NCBI GenBank assembly: GCA_031256695.1
Contig: JAIRQB010000138.1
Location: 1-5,122, forward strand
Direction of reading: 5' to 3'
Source of the DNA: Elusimicrobiota bacterium
GTDB lineage: Bacteria > Elusimicrobiota > Endomicrobiia > Endomicrobiales > Endomicrobiaceae
DNA: 5,122 bases
Part shown: positions 1 through 5,122 of the stretch, in pieces
Numbering within the stretch: position 1 is the stretch's first letter
Layout of the letters: each line of letters starts with the position of its first letter
Notes under the pieces: generated by a model
The model's input: only the letters and a program-made list of their open reading frames with translations
Databases searched by the model: none
Told to the model about the DNA's origin: nothing
Program-made: the position numbers and the translations under genes

Positions 1-2040
1 ATCCCTGCCGTTAAAATATAAATTGAAATAAAAAGAAGCGCTCCTCGCAGACAGTTGGTCTGTATAAAGCGTCGCAGCGGCGTCTGCAGTATTTAAATAG
101 CCCGCCGAACTTCTAAAGACAAAATTTGGATTTTCCATTTTAATGCTTGAATTTGCCTGCATATTTAAAACGCGTATATCTATAAAGCGCGTTCTGATAT
201 TTAAGAAACCCTCGTTTAAATTGAATTCGCCTTGTATGCCGAAGCCTCTGTCCGTTTCTACAATTAAAAAGCCTGCGCCGTTTTTTACAATTATATCGCC
301 GTCTAAAGTCCTAATGCCCGCTATTTCTATTTTGTTTTGAGAAGCGGCATTGAAAATAACGGCATTGTTTCCGCCGTCTAAATATAAACTGACGGGCGCA
401 TTATTGTTTGAAAATACTATATCCCCTGCATCCGCTGTAAAAGTTAAAATAGACCTGTCCCGCGCATAAATAACCGCATCGGCTGCATCATTTTGAATAA
501 ATGCTGCGCTTCCTTTAAAAACCGCAGACGAACCGTCCAAATAGAGCGCTCCGCCGCTTTGAGCGCTGTTCCGAGTAAAACTCAAAGACTTTTCAAAAAC
601 AATATTTGAATCCTTAATATAAAAAACTCCGCCGTTTTGAGCGGAATTCCCGGCAAAAGCCGCGCTTCCTGAAAAAACAGCGTTTGAATCCTCAATATTA
701 AAAACGCCGCCGAAATCCCCGCTGTTTGCATTAAAAAGAAAAGAGCCTCCATTAAAAGTTAAATCGGCTCTATCGGCATATATGGCGGCGCCGGAGGAAT
801 AGACAAAAGAATTCTCAACTCTCAAAGCGACTGATTTCAAACTAAAAGATGAAATGCCCGTCAGATAATTATCGCCTCTCAAATAAACAGCGCCTCCGCT
901 CCCAGACCCATATATTTGAAAAACTCCGAGATTTTCTGCATATATCCCGCCGTTTAATTCTGCAGAAGCGCCTGCTCCAAGATTTATATTTAAACGGGAA
1001 TTTGAAAAATAAATATCAGCGCCTCTGTTTGCCGTATTGTTGTTAAAAACAATGCGCGCTCCATTTTGAATTTCCATATTTATAAGCGACTTGTTTTTTG
1101 CATAAATAGCGCCGCCTTCGCGGGCATTATTTGAGGAAAAAATTATCTCAGAGCGGATAAAGTTTATATCTGAATTGTCTAAATATACGGCAGAGCCGAA
1201 CCGCGAGCCGTAATTTAAATTAAAAACGGCGTTTGAATTGACAAAATCAGCGGAGGAATTTTCAAGATAAAGAGCCGCTCCCATTCCATTTGCATTTCTT
1301 GACATATTGGATGCAAAGACAAAATTAGAAGCGCTAAAGTTCAAAAGCGAATTTTCTCCATATATGCCCCCGCCTATATCGCCTCTATTTGATATAAAAG
1401 AAGCATTGACGGAATTTAGAGTCCAAGTAGAAAAACTGATAAAAACTGCGCCGCCTTTTCCCAAAGCGGCATTCTTTTCAAAAGATATTTTTGAACTTGA
1501 CATTGAGATAGAAGATGATTGAGCCGCATATATTGCGCCGCCGTTGTTTAAAGAAGTATTGCTTACAAAAGAGATAGAAGAGTTGTCCGCTTTTACAAAA
1601 GACATAGAAAATGCTGAAACTGCGCCTCCGAAAGAAGCCGCATTTGAATTAAGATTTATAAGCGAATCAGCAAAACTAAAACCCGCCCCATATCCGAAAG
1701 CGCCCAATGCTCCCCCTGACGAGACTCCATTAAATAAAGTAAAAACGATATTTCCCTCAAAAGATATTTTTGAAGGACTTGAAGAGACTATAGCGTTAAA
1801 TAATTTTCTCCCGTTTAATGCAAAAGAGGCGGAACCGTTCCCGCCTCTGATAGAAGAAGCCGCCGAGGTATATATTGAGCCGAAATAAATTATATCGCCC
1901 GCTAAATCAATGTCTGAGCCGTCAATAAGTTCATCGTTTAAATAAGACCAAGAAGAAATGTCAACAGCAGCCGCAAAAGTTTGGAGTTCGGCGCAAAAAA
2001 ATAAAAAGCAAAATAACAGCGGCGACATTATTTTTTTCAT
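1..2040 (-). CDS. Pmp-like / autotransporter beta-helix surface protein, N-terminal 680 residues (3' end cut by window)
   Basis: One open frame of exactly 680 codons runs from the ATG at 2040 to the left edge without a stop, so the C-terminus lies outside the window. Residues 1-23 or 1-25 look like a signal peptide: MKK, a hydrophobic core rich in Leu and Phe, then TFAAA before VDISSW. From about residue 30 the protein resembles the start of a right-handed parallel beta-helix. Repeats follow with GGA(I/L/V) and FxxN signatures, as in chlamydial Pmp proteins: GGA at 109, 138, 167, 196, 309, 382 and 496; FxxN at 158, 187, 215, 242, 273, 301, 332, 436, 462, 488, 514 and 543. After about residue 560 the repeats fade into a glycine- and asparagine-rich beta region, and the last visible residues (FYFNLYFNGRD) recall the segment before an autotransporter barrel. 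An SD-like GAGGG at 2045-2049 sits 4 nt before the start. Likely role, inferred: secreted surface protein or adhesin. The C-terminal barrel is predicted, not seen. Confidence 0.85.
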   Translation of the reverse strand, partial: MKKIMSPLLFCFLFFCAELQTFAAAVDISSWSYLNDELIDGSDIDLAGDIIYFGSIYTSAASSIRGGNGSASFALNGRKLFNAIVSSSPSKISFEGNIVFTLFNGVSSGGALGAFGYGAGFSFADSLINLNSNAASFGGAVSAFSMSFVKADNSSISFVSNTSLNNGGAIYAAQSSSISMSSSKISFEKNAALGKGGAVFISFSTWTLNSVNASFISNRGDIGGGIYGENSLLNFSASNFVFASNMSRNANGMGAALYLENSSADFVNSNAVFNLNYGSRFGSAVYLDNSDINFIRSEIIFSSNNAREGGAIYAKNKSLINMEIQNGARIVFNNNTANRGADIYFSNSRLNINLGAGASAELNGGIYAENLGVFQIYGSGSGGAVYLRGDNYLTGISSFSLKSVALRVENSFVYSSGAAIYADRADLTFNGGSFLFNANSGDFGGVFNIEDSNAVFSGSAAFAGNSAQNGGVFYIKDSNIVFEKSLSFTRNSAQSGGALYLDGSSAVFKGSAAFIQNDAADAVIYARDRSILTFTADAGDIVFSNNNAPVSLYLDGGNNAVIFNAASQNKIEIAGIRTLDGDIIVKNGAGFLIVETDRGFGIQGEFNLNEGFLNIRTRFIDIRVLNMQANSSIKMENPNFVFRSSAGYLNTADAAATLYTDQLSARSASFYFNLYFNGRD
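424..735 (-). repeat. Four 26-residue (78-bp) beta-helix repeat units
   Basis: Inside the Pmp-like gene, FxxN motifs fall at residues 436, 462, 488 and 514, exactly 26 residues apart, with the glycine motif at 444, 470, 496 and its degenerate equivalent at 522. Units share the pattern F-x-x-N-S-A-Q-x-G-G-(V/A)-(F/L)-Y and an aspartate-serine turn about ten residues later. These units are more alike than those nearer the N-terminus and use a shorter period, which suggests a separate local expansion. Confidence 0.65.
1369..1716 (-). repeat. Four 29-residue (87-bp) beta-helix repeat units
   Basis: Inside the Pmp-like gene, GGA motifs fall at residues 109, 138, 167 and 196, exactly 29 residues apart; FxxN follows the same spacing at 158 and 187. 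The units are degenerate in DNA, so they are old coding repeats rather than recent tandem copies. Each unit most likely forms one coil of the beta-helix (inference from Pmp-type proteins). Confidence 0.65.
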
Positions 2041-2088
2041 TTTTCCCTCTACAAATACGGCAAAATTTTGTTTCGGCAGTATATCAAA

Positions 2089-2117
2089 TTTATATATATG
2101 ACCAGACTATGCGGCAA
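2089..2117 (-). promoter_or_regulatory. Candidate sigma70-type promoter of the Pmp-like gene
   Basis: On the minus strand TTGCCG (2112-2117) lies 17 nt before TATAAA (2089-2094). Transcription would begin near 2082, giving a leader of about 40 nt that contains the CAAAATTTTG palindrome and the SD. The AT-rich run around 2079-2100 also offers TATACT (2079-2084) as another -10, but without a good -35. Assigned by motif and spacing only. Confidence 0.4.
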
Positions 2118-2260
2118 AAGAGGTTTTCGCGCAAAGTCTTTCAATGCGCAACAGAACGCTTTTATTTATGCGCAATAAAGAGATTTTCTTTACGTTCTAT
2201 TATTGCCGCCTCAATTTTCTTTCCTATAAAACTGCACCATTATCACATCTAAAAACTCCA

Positions 2261-2297
2261 AAGGGCGCCGGATAAATCCTTTTTATCCCGCGCCCTT
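2261..2297 (-). promoter_or_regulatory. Long GC-rich stem-loop, possible second terminator or leader element
   Basis: Arms 2261-2268 and 2290-2297 pair over 8 bp (AAGGGCGC with GCGCCCTT). After one C-C mismatch, 2270-2276 pairs with 2282-2288 over 7 bp, leaving a 5-nt loop. On the minus strand the stem is followed by TGGAG and then five T, so it could be a weak back-up terminator about 50 nt past the main one. The plus strand has no T-run after it. It could also be a processing site. No known element recognised. Confidence 0.5.
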
Positions 2298-2343
2298 CGC
2301 CTTGCGCCTTTGCCAAAAACAATGTTTTTACTGCTGCAAAATA

Positions 2344-2373
2344 AAAAATCCCCGTTTAAATGCGGGGATTTTT
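2344..2373 (-). terminator. Intrinsic terminator after the flavin reductase gene
   Basis: Arms 2344-2354 and 2363-2373 are perfect 11-bp complements (AAAAATCCCCG and CGGGGATTTTT) around an 8-nt loop. The G/C core is flanked by A and T runs, so the structure can work in both directions. On the minus strand it lies about 40 nt past the stop codon at 2414-2416 and ends in a run of six T, the normal place for the end of the fic-flavin reductase transcript. Confidence 0.85.
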
Positions 2374-2413
2374 CTCATCATATAGAATTTCAATAAAAAA
2401 CAGCGCCTTATTT

Positions 2414-2956
2414 TCAAACTCCAAAAGGCAATTTATCCTTCATAATTTTTCTGAAATTTAATTTTGCGCCGTCTATGACAAAAGTTCCATCGCCTATAGC
2501 GTGGAATAGTCTTTTCTCTTTTTTCTTTTCGTCAATATGGGCGGCAATGCCTTGCAAAACAAATAAATTATGCTTTTTAACATAATCTATTACTTTACAC
2601 TCTATATTTATAAAGCATTCTTTTATAAGAGGAGCGCTCACTTTCTCCGCTTTGAGCGGGGTTAAAGCAAATTTTGAAAATTTATCCGTATCCGCTCCGG
2701 AACAAGAGCCGATTTGGACAGCTTTTTTTGCTAAATCAGCGGCAGGCAGCGCTACAATGCATTCCTTATTTTTAAGAAGCGCTTTATAAGAATAATTCCA
2801 ATTTCCCGTCGTAAAGAAAAATTGAGCGTCAAAGTCTTTCACGCCTGTCCAAGTAATAGTCATAATATTGTTTTTGCCGCCGTAATTTGTGACGACTAAA
2901 ACAACAGGACCGCGTTCAAGATATAAGAAAACTTTTTCTAAAGGAAGTTTTTTCAT
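2414..2956 (-). CDS. Flavin reductase-like FMN-binding protein
   Basis: This 180-residue protein looks like a complete single-domain member of the flavin reductase-like family (Flavin_Reduct, DIM6/NTAB type), which binds FMN in a split beta-barrel, usually as a dimer, and commonly uses NAD(P)H to reduce free flavin. Family features seen in order: GPVVLVVT at 16-23, NIMTITWT at 30-37 (the flavin-contacting strand region in relatives), CIVALPAADL at 66-75, SCSGADTDKF at 84-93, then LTPLKAEKVSAPLIKEC at 98-114 and IECKVIDY at 118-125. It lacks a signal peptide and should be cytosolic. The start is supported by AAGGCGGG (2960-2967) just upstream and by the usual short N-terminus before the GP motif. 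It begins 44 nt after fic, probably on the same transcript. The true substrate cannot be told: relatives include oxygenase partners, ferric reductases and proteins of unknown role. Confidence 0.85.
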   Translation of the reverse strand: MKKLPLEKVFLYLERGPVVLVVTNYGGKNNIMTITWTGVKDFDAQFFFTTGNWNYSYKALLKNKECIVALPAADLAKKAVQIGSCSGADTDKFSKFALTPLKAEKVSAPLIKECFINIECKVIDYVKKHNLFVLQGIAAHIDEKKKEKRLFHAIGDGTFVIDGAKLNFRKIMKDKLPFGV

Positions 2957-2970
2957 TTTCCCGCCTTTTA

Positions 2971-2999
2971 TGTTTGCCGCAGTATATCTGCGGCAAACA
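2971..2999 (-). promoter_or_regulatory. Perfect 12-bp stem-loop between fic and the flavin reductase gene
   Basis: TGTTTGCCGCAG (2971-2982) and CTGCGGCAAACA (2988-2999) pair perfectly around a 5-nt TATAT loop. On the minus strand the stem starts one base after the fic stop codon and ends 3 nt before the SD-like AAGGCGGG of the next gene. No T-run follows, so it does not look like an intrinsic terminator. Likely roles are protection of the upstream message end, RNase processing, or control of translation of the flavin reductase. Confidence 0.65.
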
Positions 3000-3000
3000 A

Positions 3001-4125
3001 TTATTTGAATAAATCCAAATATCCGCTCAACTTAAAATATTTATTCCTCACCTTATCGTCTATGCGCTCAGTTATGCCGCGTTTTGTCAATTCCTCAATA
3101 AGCCTTGCGGCGCGTCCATATGAGCATTTCAAAATATCTGCCGCCCTTTTTACGCTGATGATGGGAGTTTTAAACATTTCAGACAATAAGATATTGGCGC
3201 TTTTCGCTTTTGCTCCCATTGATAGAAGTTTTTCATCTATGCCTTTTTTATAGAGGACAATATTTTTTAACGTCTCTACTCCAATGTCTGCTGTTGCGAT
3301 AATGCCTGATAGAAAAAACTTAATCCAATCTGAAAGATTATTGGAATTTTTAACCATAGCAAGTCCTTCATAATAAGACGCTCTGTTTTTTTCAAAAAAA
3401 TCAGAAATATAAAGAGAAGGTTTTGAAAGAATTTTTTGCGAAATCAGCATCAGCGGTATCATAAGCCGTCCTATTCTTCCATTGCCGTCGCAAAAAGGAT
3501 GTATTGTTTCAATTTGATAATGGAAAATAGCGATTTTAAACAGCAATGGAATTTGCAATTTGCCGTTATGCCAAAAAAGTTCTAAGTCTGAAAGCAAATC
3601 GGGCAAATCATCAGGGTGCGGCGGAATGAAAGCGGCATCTTGCAGAGAAGCTCCGCCTATCCAATTTTGACTTATTCTTATCTCGCCGGGATATTTTTTT
3701 GAGCCTCTAACTCCCGATAGTAAAATAGCGTGCGTCTCTTTTATAAGCCGCATAGAAATAGGGAAGGTCTCAAGCCGCTCTATTGCAAAATTCAAGGCTC
3801 TTGTATAATTTTGAACTTCAGCCCAATCGTCTTTTTGTTCAGGCGCAATAATTTCTTCAGGTTTTGCCGCATCTTCTAATGTGGTTTGCGTTCCCTCTAT
3901 CTTTGAAGACAAAGCGGCTTCTTTTAATATATGCATTTCTATAAAAAGTTCTATGCTGGGGACAAGAACGGAAAAAGCATCCATCTGCCCAAGCGAAACG
4001 CTCGCCTTTTCTAAAAGCAAAGAGAGTTCTTTATCGTCAAAATCAAAATCTCTATTGATTTTTGAAGGTAAAAAACTTTTGTATTTCAACTGTTGTTTAT
4101 AAGTTCCGGCAATAAAAGTATTCAT
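3001..4125 (-). CDS. fic: Class II Fic family protein adenylyltransferase with C-terminal winged helix
   Basis: This 374-residue protein is a Fic enzyme, a family that typically transfers AMP from ATP to Ser, Thr or Tyr of target proteins. The core motif HPFCDGNGRIGR (209-220) is intact: catalytic His209, Asp213 for the metal, Asn215/Gly216 for the phosphate loop, Arg217 and Arg220. An N-terminal Fic_N-type region carries the inhibitory helix motif SSKIEG (73-78; Ser73, Glu77, Gly78), which places it in class II, where the Glu blocks ATP binding until released. The flap is YPGEIRISQNWIGG (145-158). Residues about 305-372 form a winged helix-turn-helix, including VKRAADILKCSYGRAARLIEEL. Length and layout match Shewanella SoFic (about 372 residues). 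SD GAGGT (4130-4134) lies 4 nt before the ATG. The start touches a three-palindrome array, so binding by its own winged helix is possible. The target protein is unknown; cytosolic. Confidence 0.95.
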   Translation of the reverse strand: MNTFIAGTYKQQLKYKSFLPSKINRDFDFDDKELSLLLEKASVSLGQMDAFSVLVPSIELFIEMHILKEAALSSKIEGTQTTLEDAAKPEEIIAPEQKDDWAEVQNYTRALNFAIERLETFPISMRLIKETHAILLSGVRGSKKYPGEIRISQNWIGGASLQDAAFIPPHPDDLPDLLSDLELFWHNGKLQIPLLFKIAIFHYQIETIHPFCDGNGRIGRLMIPLMLISQKILSKPSLYISDFFEKNRASYYEGLAMVKNSNNLSDWIKFFLSGIIATADIGVETLKNIVLYKKGIDEKLLSMGAKAKSANILLSEMFKTPIISVKRAADILKCSYGRAARLIEELTKRGITERIDDKVRNKYFKLSGYLDLFK

Positions 4126-4134
4126 TCTGACCTC

Positions 4135-4248
4135 TTATTTCTATTTTTGGGCGAAAATGGAAACAAAGCATTTTCTTATTTCCATTTTACATCATTTTTA
4201 GAAATAACGCCAAGTCTTATTTCTATTTTTTAGCAAAAATGAAAATAA
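4135..4248. repeat. Three 32-bp imperfect palindromes at exact 41-bp spacing (operator-like array)
   Basis: Dyads lie at 4135-4166, 4176-4207 and 4217-4248, with centres at 4150.5, 4191.5 and 4232.5. Each left arm starts TTATTTCYATTTT (Y = C or T), preceded by C at 4134, 4175 and 4216. The first dyad matches at 11 of 13 arm positions (a 12th forms G-U in RNA) with a 6-nt loop. The third matches at 12 of 14 with a 4-nt loop. The middle keeps only its outer 7-bp arms (TTATTTC and GAAATAA). The first dyad directly abuts the fic SD; the middle one overlaps a candidate promoter. The 41-bp step is close to four helical turns, so bound proteins would sit on the same DNA face. Confidence 0.75.
4184..4213 (-). 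promoter_or_regulatory. Candidate promoter of the fic transcript
   Basis: On the minus strand TTGGCG (4208-4213) lies 18 nt before TAAAAT (4184-4189), the latter preceded by TGATG as in extended -10 elements. Transcription would start near 4177, giving a leader of about 50 nt that carries the first palindrome as a hairpin next to the SD. The promoter lies across the middle palindrome, so a protein bound there would block RNA polymerase. Motif-based only. Confidence 0.4.
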
Positions 4249-4284
4249 AAAGCGCTTTCTTTAACAATAAATAGTCAAAATAAC

Positions 4285-4298
4285 AATAGACATCTATT
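4285..4298. promoter_or_regulatory. Short perfect dyad AATAGA-CA-TCTATT
   Basis: Six-base arms (4285-4290 and 4293-4298) are perfect inverse complements around CA. Next to it TAACAATA occurs twice, 19 bp apart (4262-4269 and 4281-4288). The dyad is out of register with the 41-bp array, so it may be a separate protein site or chance in AT-rich DNA. No clear terminator for the DUF4143 gene is seen here. Confidence 0.25.
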
Positions 4299-4320
4299 TT
4301 ATAACGATTGGCATAGTTAA

Positions 4321-5122
4321 TTATTCGCTATTTAGACATTGTTTAACAATAGCCGGCAATTGAGAAATCATATATAGCGGGATTTTTAAAAGAGATTTGC
4401 TTATTTCAAAATCATTTAGAGATGTAATAACGGCGCATTTAGGCGAAAACAAAGTCCTATACGCCTTTAAACTCTCTGACTTTATATTTTTGCCCGCTTT
4501 TACTTCTATTGGAATCACTTCTCCTTTGTATTGGACGGCAAATTCAACTTCCGCCGTATTTTTATTATTTGCCCAATAATACAGCGGCATTTTTTCTTGC
4601 AAAACAGACAATTCTTGTAAAACAAATTGCTCCGCTATCATTCCTTTATAATGATTGAAAATTTTATCGTTGTCTAAAATATAGTCTTGGGGAAGAAGCC
4701 CCGTCCGCGCAGAAAGCAAACCTATATCAGGCATATATAATTTAAAAATTGCGGCTTCTAAATAAGCCGCAAGAGGAATATTCGGCAAACTGATGCGGTT
4801 GATTTTGTAAATCAAGCCTGAATCCTCAAGCCATTTTAAAGCGTTTTCATATTCCCGCCCTCTACCGCCTTGCTTCATATCTGAATATAAAAATCTCTTA
4901 TTTTCTTTGCCGAGTTGCGCGGGGACGCTGTCCCAAATAAGTTTTACTTTTGCAATTTCCCGCGCAGGTATATGCTTTGCAAAATCAGCGTAATAGGCGT
5001 CTAATATATTTGATTGAACCTTCCGCGCCTCGTCAAAATTTTTATTTTGAGCATAAACTTTTAGCGCTTCAGGCATACCGCCTATATAAAAGTATTCTTT
5101 TAACAAGTCAATCAACTCTTGT
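4321..5122 (-). CDS. AAA-type ATPase with DUF4143 C-terminal domain, 5' end cut by window
   Basis: The frame stays open through the right edge (Gln and Glu codons precede the Leu codon TTG at 5113-5115), so this is the C-terminal part of a longer protein; TTG is probably not the real start. Family members are about 400 residues, with an N-terminal AAA_14 P-loop ATPase, which would lie outside the window, followed by DUF4143. Counting that Leu as 1, typical features are YIGGMPEAL (10-18), ILDAYYADFAKH (37-48), a winged-helix-like stretch ending KWLEDSGLIYKI (94-105), and LSARTGL (134-140). At the end YYWANNKNTAEVEF (179-192) and PIEVKAG (202-208) form a PD-(D/E)XK nuclease-like core with Glu191, Glu204 and Lys206 as candidate active-site residues. 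The biological role of this family is not established; copies are frequent in anaerobic and gut bacteria and archaea. It stops 195 nt before fic, with the palindrome array between. Confidence 0.88.
   Translation of the reverse strand, partial: QELIDLLKEYFYIGGMPEALKVYAQNKNFDEARKVQSNILDAYYADFAKHIPAREIAKVKLIWDSVPAQLGKENKRFLYSDMKQGGRGREYENALKWLEDSGLIYKINRISLPNIPLAAYLEAAIFKLYMPDIGLLSARTGLLPQDYILDNDKIFNHYKGMIAEQFVLQELSVLQEKMPLYYWANNKNTAEVEFAVQYKGEVIPIEVKAGKNIKSESLKAYRTLFSPKCAVITSLNDFEISKSLLKIPLYMISQLPAIVKQCLNSE

Larger units (their letters stand above)
2041..2413. other. Non-coding region between flavin reductase and the Pmp-like gene
   Basis: This 373-nt stretch holds no convincing gene. From right to left it contains the terminator of the upstream gene (2344-2373), a long stem-loop (2261-2297), three copies of GCGCAA (2129-2134, 2146-2151, 2170-2175; the last two inside ATGCGCAA), a candidate promoter (2089-2117), a 10-bp palindrome CAAAATTTTG (2061-2070) in the predicted leader, and the SD-like GAGGG (2045-2049). 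It is best read as the control region of the Pmp-like gene. Confidence 0.6.

Noticed and set aside
143..1046. Plus-strand 65-codon open frames at 143-340 and 849-1046
   Set aside because: Both lie antisense inside the Pmp-like gene, with no recognisable product.
1307..1888. Plus-strand open frames of 71 and 114 codons (1307-1522 and 1544-1888)
   Set aside because: They are antisense to the Pmp-like gene, which reads through without a stop. Their proline-, alanine- and lysine-rich products mirror the repeat codons of the real gene.
1990..2040. Lipoprotein signal at Cys16 of the Pmp-like protein
   Set aside because: The residues before Cys16 (Leu-Phe-Phe) do not fit a lipobox; the TFAAA region fits ordinary signal peptidase cleavage better.
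2168..2275. Possible 35-codon plus-strand gene starting at ATGCGCAAT in the non-coding region
   Set aside because: No SD before it, no recognisable product, and it ends inside the stem-loop at 2261-2297.
3005..4102. Plus-strand frames at 3005-3253 and 3881-4102
   Set aside because: Antisense shadows of the well-supported fic gene.
4134..4256. CRISPR-like array (three repeats at 41-bp period)
   Set aside because: Repeats are imperfect and AT-rich, the between-repeat segments are themselves parts of palindromes, and no cas gene is present.
4397..4579. Plus-strand 60-codon frame
   Set aside because: Antisense shadow of the DUF4143 domain, over its conserved IEVKAG region.
5113..5115. TTG as the start codon of the DUF4143 gene
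   Set aside because: The frame continues upstream to the window edge and the family has an N-terminal ATPase domain, so this Leu codon is internal.

Overview
The window is AT-rich and tightly packed, and every supported gene lies on the minus strand. In transcription order (right to left) it holds: the C-terminal part of an AAA-type ATPase of the DUF4143 family, cut by the right edge; a complete class II Fic AMP-transferase with a C-terminal winged helix; a complete flavin-reductase-like FMN-binding protein; and the N-terminal 680 codons of a large secreted beta-helix protein resembling chlamydial polymorphic membrane proteins (Pmp) and autotransporters, cut by the left edge. This mix, with low GC and a Pmp-like adhesin outside an obvious chlamydial context, would fit a gut-associated Gram-negative such as a member of Elusimicrobiota. 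That placement is an inference from style, not from a marker gene.

Layout. 4321-5122: DUF4143 ATPase, partial. 4126-4320: a 195-nt regulatory gap holding three imperfect 32-bp palindromes whose centres are exactly 41 bp apart; a candidate promoter lies across the middle one and the last one abuts the Fic ribosome binding site. 3001-4125: fic. 2957-3000: a 44-nt gap almost filled by a perfect 12-bp stem-loop. 2414-2956: flavin reductase, followed by a clear intrinsic terminator at 2344-2373. 2041-2413: a non-coding region with that terminator, a second long stem-loop at 2261-2297, and a candidate promoter for the last gene. 1-2040: the Pmp-like gene, one uninterrupted frame with a signal peptide and about fifteen beta-helix repeats.

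How they work together. Fic and the flavin reductase are close enough to share a transcript that ends at 2344-2373. The DUF4143 gene is separated from fic by the palindrome array and the Pmp-like gene by a terminator and its own promoter, so these two are probably separate units. No shared pathway is evident. The most interesting signals are the helically phased operator array in front of the Fic gene and the repeat registers (29 then 26 residues) in the beta-helix protein.
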